Below are positions 5,250-12,222 of a stretch of DNA of 13,592 nt, piece by piece. The stretch is from Actinomycetota bacterium. Its GTDB lineage: Bacteria; Actinomycetota; Acidimicrobiia; Acidimicrobiales; JACDEA01. Where the stretch lies: NCBI GenBank assembly GCA_013816725.1, contig JACDEA010000022.1:1-13592 (forward strand), read 5' to 3'. Position 1 is the first letter of the stretch, and the number at the start of each line of letters is the position of its first letter. Position numbers and translations under genes: made by a program. The notes beneath the pieces are model-generated. The model was not told where the DNA came from and did not search any database. It was given only the letters and a program-made list of their open reading frames with translations.

Positions 5250-6579
5250 TCCCTACCGCTCGGAGTGCGTCGGCGATCGTGGCCACGCGCTCGAGGCGCA
5301 GCGGGCCATGGCGCTGCGGCGTCGACGGCGGGACCAGTGCACGGCGGAACCCGAGACGGGCGGCCTCGGCCAGCCGCCGCTCGAGGTGGGCCACCTGGCG
5401 CACTTCACCGGCCAGACCCACCTCGCCGCAGGCCACGAGGTCGTCGGGCAACGCCCGGTCGTTGATGCTCGAAGCGATCGCGAGACTCAGCGCGAGATCG
5501 GCCGCCGGCTCGACGATGCGCACGCCTCCCACCGCAGACGCGTACACGTCGGCGTTGCCGACGCCCGTGTAGGCCCGGCGGGCTAGCACCGCGAGCAGCA
5601 ATGAGAGGCGCCCACCGTCGAGACCCTGGGCCGAACGGCGGGGCTGCGAGAGCGACGACGGGACGACGAGCGCCTGGATCTCGACGAGCAAGGGGCGGCG
5701 GCCCTCGATGGCGGGCACCACAGCCGAGCCCGGCGAGCCATGCTGGCGGTCGCCCAGGAACAGCCCGCTCGGATCGGGAACACCAACAAGACCGGCCTCG
5801 CCCATCTCGAACAGACCCAACTCTCCGGTGGCGCCGAAGCGGTGCTTCACGGCGCGGAGGAGGCGAAGAGCGTGGTGGCGCTCGCCCTCGAACGACAAGA
5901 CGGTGTCGACGAGGTGCTCGAGCGCGCGCGGTCCGGCCAGCGATCCGTCCTTGGTGACGTGGCCGACCAGCACGACACTGGTGCCCCGCTGCTTGGCCAA
6001 CGCGACCAGCGCGTGAGCGCAGGCCTGCACCTGCACCACCGAGCCCTGCGCCGAGGGCAACTCGGCGTCGGCAATCGTCTGGATCGAGTCGACGACCATC
6101 ACGTCGGGAAGGACTTCGCCGGCGGCCGCCAGCACCCGAGCCAAGTCGGTCTCGGCCGCCAGCCACAGGTCGGGCGGGGCGGCGCCCAACCGCTCGGCGC
6201 GCAGCCGCACCTGTTGGGCCGACTCCTCGGCCGACACCAGGAGGGCCGAGCGGCCGCCGGCGGCGACGGCACCCAGCGCTTGGAGGAGCAGCGTGGACTT
6301 GCCGATGCCGGGCTCGCCGCCGAGCAGGGTGACCGAGCCAGGGACGAGCCCGCCGCCGAGCACGCGGTCGAGTTCGTCGATACCGGTGGCGATGGGCGCG
6401 GCGCTGTCGCCGCCCACGTTGGACAGGCGACCGACGGAGGCCGCCGCGCCGACACCGGTCGCCGCACCGACGTCCTCGACTATCGAGTTCCAGGCGCCGC
6501 AGTCGTTGCAGCGGCCCGTCCACCGCGGCGCGGTGGCCTGACACTCGGTGCAGCGGTGGCGCGTGCGTACCTTGGGCAT
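5218..6579 (-). CDS. radA: DNA repair protein RadA (Sms)
   Basis: RadA is a RecA-like, hexameric ATPase that drives branch migration of recombination intermediates. The 453 residues follow the family plan: a zinc finger (C10-x2-C13 and C24-x2-C27), a RecA-like core with Walker A GEPGIGKS (88-95), a Walker B-like VMVVDSIQ, the RadA signature near 245-249, and a C-terminal Lon-like domain (DVYASAVGGVRI, ASSINDRALPDDLVACGEVGLAGEVR). The signature reads KHRFG and not the canonical KNRFG. I chose ATG 6579 because the protein then begins MPKVRTRHRCTEC, just before the zinc finger, and a TACCAT box ends six bases upstream; the frame is open to 6627 but that extension is unlike the family. The 3' end overlaps the convergent coiled-coil gene by 32 bp. 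Confidence 0.97.
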   Translation of the reverse strand: MPKVRTRHRCTECQATAPRWTGRCNDCGAWNSIVEDVGAATGVGAAASVGRLSNVGGDSAAPIATGIDELDRVLGGGLVPGSVTLLGGEPGIGKSTLLLQALGAVAAGGRSALLVSAEESAQQVRLRAERLGAAPPDLWLAAETDLARVLAAAGEVLPDVMVVDSIQTIADAELPSAQGSVVQVQACAHALVALAKQRGTSVVLVGHVTKDGSLAGPRALEHLVDTVLSFEGERHHALRLLRAVKHRFGATGELGLFEMGEAGLVGVPDPSGLFLGDRQHGSPGSAVVPAIEGRRPLLVEIQALVVPSSLSQPRRSAQGLDGGRLSLLLAVLARRAYTGVGNADVYASAVGGVRIVEPAADLALSLAIASSINDRALPDDLVACGEVGLAGEVRQVAHLERRLAEAARLGFRRALVPPSTPQRHGPLRLERVATIADALRAVGISPCVAPASA

Positions 6580-6585
6580 GGCCCG

Positions 6586-6591
6586 ATGGTA
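6586..6591 (-). promoter_or_regulatory. -10 box of a probable leaderless radA promoter
   Basis: TACCAT on the minus strand ends six bases before ATG 6579. No Shine-Dalgarno is visible. The site lies in the 64-bp gap after the LppM-like gene, so radA probably has its own promoter and need not rely on read-through from clpC-usp. Confidence 0.45.
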
Positions 6592-6643
6592 CGGACGCGG
6601 TGTAACGCCGCCACGCTTCACGGACACAGAGACCCCTCGCCCT

Positions 6644-7369
6644 TCAGGCGCGCCGGCGACGCAGCTGCACAGCGACGAGCGCCGCGGTGGCGGCGACCGC
6701 GATTGCGATGAGGCCCACTCGGCGGGTGTCGAACTGCGAAGCGCTGGCTACCAGAGCGGCCCGTTCGCCGAGCTGCGGGCGCCACACCGCGCCGTTGCCG
6801 GCCTTGCCCGGCGCGTTGGCCGACACGTCGCCGGGTAGCCGCACGGCCACCTGCACGGAGAAGAAGCGGTTCAGCGCCGCCCCGGCCTGGCGTTCCAACT
6901 CCTTGGGGTCGACGCCGACGTCGGCCCCGGTCTGCTCCTTCAGGCGGTCGTCGCCAAAAGCGTTCACGCCTCCGGTGAGGTCGACCACGCCGCGGAACCG
7001 TGTCTTGGTGGTGAACGTCGAGCGGTCGCGAGTGAGCTTGAAGTCGCGAAGCGGGTGGCGGGGCCCGGCCACTTCGTCGATCACTGCGCCCAGCTCGCGC
7101 GGCGTGTTGAACGGCTTGGTGGCGACGATCTCTTCACGGCCGCCGGCCAGGTTCCGCCGCGTGGCCACCGTCCACCCCGCCTGGCGGAGGTCGGCCGCCT
7201 CGAGCCGGCCCCCCGACCGCCGCAAACGGTCGGCCGCTTCCTTGTCGAGGACGACGGTCGCCCGCACGGTCCCGCTGCCGTCAGCGCGGCCGTCGACGCC
7301 GACGACGATCGACACCTTGCACGCGGTGCACAGAACGAACGCAGCGGCCACCAGGGCCAGCCGGCGCAT
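6644..7369 (-). CDS. LppM-like membrane lipoprotein (DUF3153-type), putative
   Basis: This 241-residue protein has an N-terminal signal (RR, then LALVAAAFVL) ending at Cys17 in LCTACK, which resembles a lipobox although position -3 is Cys and not Leu. The body is mixed alpha/beta with charged stretches, then SVQVAVRLPGDVSANAPG, GNGAVWRP and a C-terminal membrane segment (about 218-236) followed by RRRRA. Lipidated N terminus, extracytoplasmic body and a single C-terminal helix with a basic tail is the architecture of M. tuberculosis LppM, and the V-x-x-P-G to N-G-x-x-W-x-P pattern also fits, but I cannot confirm homology. The molecular function is unknown. The start ATG 7369 is 16 bp after the usp stop, and GGGAG lies about ten bases upstream, so it is probably cotranscribed with usp. 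Confidence 0.7.
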   Translation of the reverse strand: MRRLALVAAAFVLCTACKVSIVVGVDGRADGSGTVRATVVLDKEAADRLRRSGGRLEAADLRQAGWTVATRRNLAGGREEIVATKPFNTPRELGAVIDEVAGPRHPLRDFKLTRDRSTFTTKTRFRGVVDLTGGVNAFGDDRLKEQTGADVGVDPKELERQAGAALNRFFSVQVAVRLPGDVSANAPGKAGNGAVWRPQLGERAALVASASQFDTRRVGLIAIAVAATAALVAVQLRRRRA

Positions 7370-7385
7370 CAGGCTGCCGCTCCCG

Positions 7386-7757
7386 CTACGTGGTGCGGAC
7401 GATCAACAGCGCGGTGGGGATGTGGTGACTGACCTTGTTGGGGACGGATCCCAGGAAGAAGCGGCTGGCGCCGGTCATGCCCTTGTTGCCGACGACGACG
7501 AGGTCGTAGCGGCCGTTCTCGGCCTGCTCGACAATGGCCGACGACGGATCGCCCGACAGCGCCAGTGCCTCGATGTCGACGCCGGCAGCGGCGTGGCGCT
7601 GCGCTTCGGCGTCGACGACCGCTTGGGCCTTGTCCTGCTTGCCCACGCTCATGATCGTGAGCTTGGCCTTGGACGCAGCGGCCACCTCCACGGCCCGATC
7701 CACGGCCAAAGCCGCGGTGGGCGACCCGTCGGTACCGACCAGGATCCGCTCGTACAC
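7386..7757 (-). CDS. universal stress protein, UspA family, ATP-binding type
   Basis: This 123-residue single-domain cytosolic Usp begins MYERILVGTDGSPTAALAVDRA with the conserved first strand and D10. The nucleotide-binding signature G-x2-G-x9-G-S is present at the C-terminal end (VVGNKGMTGASRFFLGS), followed by VPNKVSHHIPTALLIV. That signature marks the ATP-binding MJ0577 subgroup and not the non-binding UspA type. It is somewhat short (family about 140). The start is GTG 7757, 24 bases after the clpC stop, with a TAAGGT box ending seven bases upstream, so it may be transcribed both with clpC and from its own leaderless promoter. Linkage to ClpC fits a stress-response role, but the actual function of such proteins varies. 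Confidence 0.92.
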   Translation of the reverse strand: MYERILVGTDGSPTAALAVDRAVEVAAASKAKLTIMSVGKQDKAQAVVDAEAQRHAAAGVDIEALALSGDPSSAIVEQAENGRYDLVVVGNKGMTGASRFFLGSVPNKVSHHIPTALLIVRTT

Positions 7758-7764
7758 GTCGCGG

Positions 7765-7770
7765 ACCTTA
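7765..7770 (-). promoter_or_regulatory. -10 box of a possible leaderless usp promoter
   Basis: TAAGGT on the minus strand ends seven bases before GTG 7757, in the 24-bp gap after clpC. No Shine-Dalgarno is seen. A -35 would have to lie in the clpC 3' end and none is obvious. Confidence 0.4.
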
Positions 7771-7781
7771 GCCGTCCCTGA

Positions 7782-10274
7782 TTATTCGGAGGGGGCGCCC
7801 GAGCCGGCCAGCTCGACCGGGGGAGGCTCGAGCTTGGCGATGGCGCGGAAGACGATGTCGCCGTCCTCGACGTCGACGATGATGGTCTCGCCGGCGTTGA
7901 ACTCCTTCATCAGAATTCGCTCCGACAGCGGCTGCTCGACGAGGCGCTGGATGGCCCGACGCAACGGCCGCGCACCCATTGCGGGGTCGTAGCCGTCCTC
8001 GGCCAGCTTGCGCTTGGCGTCGAGCGTGAGCTCGAAGCCCAGGCCCTGACCTTCGAGTTGCTCGCGCACCCGGCGGGTGAGCAGGTCGACGATTTCCATG
8101 ACCTCTTCGCGCGACAGCTCGTGGAAGACCACGACCTCGTCGATGCGGTTGAGGAACTCAGGGCGGAAGTGCGCCTTGAGGGCGTCGTGGACCTTCTCCT
8201 TCATCTTCTCGTAGGTGACGGCCTCACCGGCCTTGGCGAAGCCGATCGACGCCTTGCGCAGATCAGCGGTGCCCAGATTCGACGTCATGATCAGCACGGT
8301 GTTCTTGAAGTCGACCGTGCGACCCTGCGCGTCGGTGAGACGCCCGTCCTCGAGGATCTGGAGGAGCGTGTTGAAGACGTCGGGGTGGGCCTTTTCGATC
8401 TCGTCGAAGAGCACGATGGAGAACGGCTTGCGGCGCACCGCCTCGGTGAGCTGCCCACCCTCCTCGTAGCCGACGTAACCCGGAGGCGAGCCGACGAGCC
8501 GCGACACCGTGTGCTTCTCCATGTACTCCGACATGTCGAGTTGGATCAGCGCCGACTCGTCGCCGAAGAGGAACTCGGTGAGCGTCTTGGCCAACTCGGT
8601 CTTGCCCACGCCGGACGGTCCCAGGAAGATGAACGAACCACTCGGGCGCTTCGGGTCCTTGAGGCCGGCGCGCGTGCGACGGATCGACTGCGACACCGCC
8701 TTGACCGCGTCCTCCTGCGACACGTAGCGCTTATGCAGTTCCTCTTCCATGCGGAGGAGTTTGGCCGTCTCCTCCTCGGTGAGCTTGTAGACGGGGATGC
8801 CGGTCCAGTTCGACAGGACCTCGGCGATAACTTCCTCGTCGACGACGTCGAACAGATCGGTGTCGGCCGTCTTCCACTCCGCTTCGAGGGCCAGCTTACG
8901 TTCGGCCTTCTCCTTCTCCTGGTCAGAGAGGATGCGGGCCATGTCGTACTGACCGGACTCGATCGCCGCTTCCTTCTCGCGCTTGATGCGGGCGATTTCC
9001 TCGTCCAACTCCGCGTGGTCGGGCGGCGTGGACATGCGGCGGATCGCCAAGCGTGATCCGGCCTCGTCGATGAGGTCGATGGCCTTGTCGGGCAGGTAGC
9101 GGTCGGAGATGTAGCGATCGGCCAGGTTGGCCGCGGCCACGAGCGCCTGATCGGTGATGGTGACGCTGTGGTGCGCCTCGTAGTGGTCGCGCAAGCCCTT
9201 GAGGATTTCGATGGTGTGCACCAGCGACGGCTCCTCGACCTTGATCGGCTGGAACCTGCGCTCGAGCGCGGCGTCCTTCTCCAGGTGCTTGCGGTACTCG
9301 TCGAGGGTGGTGGCGCCGATGGTCTGCAGTTCTCCCCGGGCCAGCATCGGCTTGAGAATCGACGCAGCGTCGATGGCGCCTTCGGCAGCACCGGCACCGA
9401 CGAGTGTGTGCAGCTCGTCGATGAACAAGATGATGTCGCCGCGAGTGCGGATCTCCTTGAGCACCTTCTTGAGTCGCTCCTCGAAATCGCCGCGGTACCG
9501 AGAACCAGCGACGAGTGCGCCGAGATCGAGCGTGTAGAGCTGCTTGCCCTTCAGCGTGGTCGGCACGTTGTTGGCCACGATGCGCTGCGAGAGGCCCTCG
9601 ACGATGGCGGTCTTACCCACGCCGGGCTCGCCGATGAGGACGGGGTTGTTCTTCGTGCGCCGCGACAGGACCTGCATGACGCGTTCGATCTCGCGCTCGC
9701 GGCCGATGACGGGGTCGAGCTTCTTCTCGCGTGCCTGTTGCGTGAGGTTGCGGCCGAATTGGTCGAGGACCGGCGAGCCCGAAGGCGCCTCTTGGCTGGC
9801 GCCGGCGCCGCTGCCGCTGGGCGCGTCCTTGGCACCGAGGTGACCGGAGAGCAGCTGGATGACCTGCTGGCGGACGCGGGAGAGATCGGCGCCGAGGCTG
9901 ATCAGAACCTGCGCGGCGACGCCTTCGCCCTCGCGGACGAGCCCGAGGAGCATGTGCTCGGTGCCGATGTAGTTGTGGCCGAGCTGGAGCGCTTCGCGCA
10001 GTGAGAGTTCGAGCACCTTCTTGGCCCGCGGCGTGAACGGCGGCGAGCCGGTGTGCGAGGAGCCGGCGGGGCCGATGGTTTCCTCGACCTTTTCGCGTAC
10101 GGCCTCGAGCGAGACGCCCAGTGACTCGAGCGCCTTGGCCGCCACGCCCTCACCCTCGTGGATGAGACCGAGCAGGATGTGCTCGGTGCCGATGAAGTTG
10201 TGGTTGAGGAGACGCGCTTCCTCCTGCGCCAGTACGAGCACTCGGCGAGCCCTGTCGGTGAATCTCTCGAACAA
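7782..10274 (-). CDS. clpC: ATP-dependent Clp protease ATP-binding subunit ClpC
   Basis: ClpC is the Hsp100 unfoldase that feeds substrates to ClpP. The 830 residues contain two N-terminal Clp repeats (about 1-145; IGTEHILLGLIHEGEGVA and IGTEHMLLGLVREGEGVA), AAA domain 1 with Walker A GEPGVGKT (215-222) and Walker B ILFIDELHTLVG, a UVR-type middle region (about 420-465; EAAIESGQYDMARILSDQ), and AAA domain 2 with GPSGVGKT (553-560) and VLFDEIEKAHPDVF. An IGF tripeptide in domain 2 matches the ClpP-docking loop. The start is a rare TTG at 10274: it yields the family-invariant MFERFTDRARR, an in-frame TAG lies two codons upstream, and GAGG is six bases before it. The length is normal. Adaptor and ClpP genes are not in the window. 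Confidence 0.98.
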   Translation of the reverse strand: MFERFTDRARRVLVLAQEEARLLNHNFIGTEHILLGLIHEGEGVAAKALESLGVSLEAVREKVEETIGPAGSSHTGSPPFTPRAKKVLELSLREALQLGHNYIGTEHMLLGLVREGEGVAAQVLISLGADLSRVRQQVIQLLSGHLGAKDAPSGSGAGASQEAPSGSPVLDQFGRNLTQQAREKKLDPVIGREREIERVMQVLSRRTKNNPVLIGEPGVGKTAIVEGLSQRIVANNVPTTLKGKQLYTLDLGALVAGSRYRGDFEERLKKVLKEIRTRGDIILFIDELHTLVGAGAAEGAIDAASILKPMLARGELQTIGATTLDEYRKHLEKDAALERRFQPIKVEEPSLVHTIEILKGLRDHYEAHHSVTITDQALVAAANLADRYISDRYLPDKAIDLIDEAGSRLAIRRMSTPPDHAELDEEIARIKREKEAAIESGQYDMARILSDQEKEKAERKLALEAEWKTADTDLFDVVDEEVIAEVLSNWTGIPVYKLTEEETAKLLRMEEELHKRYVSQEDAVKAVSQSIRRTRAGLKDPKRPSGSFIFLGPSGVGKTELAKTLTEFLFGDESALIQLDMSEYMEKHTVSRLVGSPPGYVGYEEGGQLTEAVRRKPFSIVLFDEIEKAHPDVFNTLLQILEDGRLTDAQGRTVDFKNTVLIMTSNLGTADLRKASIGFAKAGEAVTYEKMKEKVHDALKAHFRPEFLNRIDEVVVFHELSREEVMEIVDLLTRRVREQLEGQGLGFELTLDAKRKLAEDGYDPAMGARPLRRAIQRLVEQPLSERILMKEFNAGETIIVDVEDGDIVFRAIAKLEPPPVELAGSGAPSE

Positions 10275-10280
10275 CTAGTG

Positions 10281-10284
10281 CCTC
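10281..10284 (-). promoter_or_regulatory. clpC ribosome-binding site
   Basis: GAGG on the minus strand lies six bases before the TTG at 10274. It supports initiation at TTG, since an in-frame TAG immediately upstream prevents any longer protein. Confidence 0.6.
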
Positions 10285-10323
10285 GCGATCTTCTGCGTGC
10301 CTCCGCACGACCTAGACGGATTC

Positions 10324-10329
10324 AGCTTA
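10324..10329 (-). promoter_or_regulatory. weak candidate -10 box for clpC
   Basis: TAAGCT on the minus strand fits TANNNT and would give a start near 10317 and a leader of about 43 nt. No -35 match is found at 17-18 bp. Other boxes in the 157-bp divergent region are possible. Confidence 0.25.
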
Positions 10330-10368
10330 GCCCTGGGCAGTGCCTAGTTAGGCTGCACAGGCCATACC

Positions 10369-10379
10369 CGCTCTTTGCG
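10369..10379. promoter_or_regulatory. ClgR-like operator upstream of clpC
   Basis: CGC-TCTTT-GCG matches the CGC-N5-GCG core of sites bound by ClgR, the actinobacterial activator of clp genes. It lies in the clpC/polyprenyl-synthase divergent region, roughly 57 bp upstream of the tentative clpC start. The inner bases fit the published consensus only partly, and a core this short can occur by chance in GC-rich DNA. Confidence 0.4.
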
Positions 10380-10391
10380 ATCGGCTCCCTT

Positions 10392-10422
10392 TTGATACTC
10401 AATCGGTCGGTTGGCGTAACGT
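10392..10422 (+). promoter_or_regulatory. probable leaderless promoter of the polyprenyl synthase gene
   Basis: TTGATA (10392-10397, 5 of 6 to consensus) and TAACGT (10417-10422) are separated by 19 bp. The -10 box ends nine bases before GTG 10432, and no Shine-Dalgarno is present. This is the only one of the leaderless candidates here with a good -35. Confidence 0.5.
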
Positions 10423-10431
10423 CCTTGGCAA

Positions 10432-11415
10432 GTGATCAACATCGCAGAGGCGCTGTCCCTTCCCACGCTGACCGATGATTTGGCGCGTGTCGAGAGCGCT
10501 CTGGCCGCGGCCATCGCGGCCGACGATCCCTTCCTGCACGAGGTCGCCGGCCACCTGATCGGCGCCGGCGGCAAACGCCTGCGCCCGGCCCTCGCGATCG
10601 CCGCCGCGGCGATAGTGGGCGAGCGGGGAGCGGCGTCCGAGGGCGTCGTGCGGGGCGGGGCCGCCGTCGAGCTTGTGCACATGGGATCGCTCTACCACGA
10701 CGACGTGATGGACGAAGCGGAGACCAGGCGCGGGGTTCAGAGCGTGAACGCCCGGTGGGGAAATTTGGTTGCCATCCTGGCCGGCGACTACCTGCTGGCC
10801 CGCGCGTCGGAGATCGCCGCGTCGCTCGGAACCGAGGTCGCCGGGCTGCTGGCGGCCACCATCGGCCGGCTGTGCGAGGGCCAGGTGAGCGAGCTACGCA
10901 CACTGTTCTCGCCCGATCGTTCCGAGGCTGCGTATTTCACCTGCGTGACCGAGAAAACCGCCTCGCTGATGTCGGCGGCGTGCCGCATCGGTGCACTGGT
11001 GAGCGGCGCCGACCGGGCCGACATCGACACCGTCACCGAGCTGGGAACCAGTATCGGCATCGTGTTCCAGATCGCCGATGACGTTCTCGATGTCGTCGGC
11101 ACCGACGCCGAACTGGGCAAGCCCGCTGGTCACGATCTCGAGGAGGGCGTCTACACGCTGCCCGTCCTACGAGCGCTGGCCACGCCCGACGGCGGCCGGG
11201 AGCTGCGCCCGCTGCTCGGGGGGCCGATGACGCCAGAGATCCGCGACAAGGCCCGCGCCGTTTCTCGCGCCTGTGGTGGCGTCGACGCCGCCGTGGCCAC
11301 GGCAAGAGCCCATGCCGACGACGCCGAGAAGGCGGCCGGGCGGTTGCCGTCAGGTACCGTCCGAGACGGCTTGGCCGGTCTGGGCCATGCTTTGCTCGAC
11401 GCGTTGCCGGCGTAA
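10432..11415 (+). CDS. long-chain polyprenyl diphosphate synthase (trans-type)
   Basis: This enzyme condenses isopentenyl diphosphate onto allylic diphosphates to build all-trans chains. The 327 residues have GKRLRP, the first Asp-rich motif DDVMD (90-94) followed by ETRRG, KTASLMSAACRIGA, the second Asp-rich motif DDVLD (216-220) and GKPAGHDLEEGVYTLPVLRAL. The residues four and five positions before the first motif are Ser86 and Gly85; small side chains there leave the product pocket open, so a long product (about C30-C50), such as the menaquinone tail, is likely, and a short-chain FPP or GGPP synthase is less so. The start is GTG 10432, consistent with the leaderless promoter. It is divergent from clpC and 15 bp upstream of the PKD gene. 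IspD and IspF in the same window make its upstream precursors. Confidence 0.94.
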   Translation: MINIAEALSLPTLTDDLARVESALAAAIAADDPFLHEVAGHLIGAGGKRLRPALAIAAAAIVGERGAASEGVVRGGAAVELVHMGSLYHDDVMDEAETRRGVQSVNARWGNLVAILAGDYLLARASEIAASLGTEVAGLLAATIGRLCEGQVSELRTLFSPDRSEAAYFTCVTEKTASLMSAACRIGALVSGADRADIDTVTELGTSIGIVFQIADDVLDVVGTDAELGKPAGHDLEEGVYTLPVLRALATPDGGRELRPLLGGPMTPEIRDKARAVSRACGGVDAAVATARAHADDAEKAAGRLPSGTVRDGLAGLGHALLDALPA

Positions 11416-11430
11416 CCACTGGGGAGACAC

Positions 11431-12186
<756 letters not shown>

Positions 12187-12196
12187 TCAGCCGGCC

Positions 12197-12222
12197 CCTA
12201 CGAGTTCGCTTCCGGTCGTAGG
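12197..12222. terminator. short inverted repeat at the convergent PKD/lysS junction
   Basis: CCTACGA (12197-12203) and TCGTAGG (12216-12222) can form a 7-bp stem with a 12-nt loop. It spans the lysS stop codon and lies 11 bp past the PKD gene stop. There is no U tract on either strand, so a bidirectional terminator role is only a possibility. Confidence 0.25.

Noticed and set aside
6580..6627. 16-codon N-terminal extension of radA
   Set aside because: RadA proteins begin a few residues before the zinc finger, as with ATG 6579, and the extension would run through the predicted -10 box.
10342..10353. CCTA-GT-TAGG palindrome in the clpC upstream region
   Set aside because: Arms of four bases are too short to separate from chance, and it differs from the 5-4-5 palindrome at 1965-1978.
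10392..10406. HspR/HAIR-like half-site (ATTGAGT on the minus strand) upstream of clpC
   Set aside because: Only one half matches CTTGAGT-N7-ACTCAAG; the second half is absent, and TTGATA there is better explained as a -35 box.
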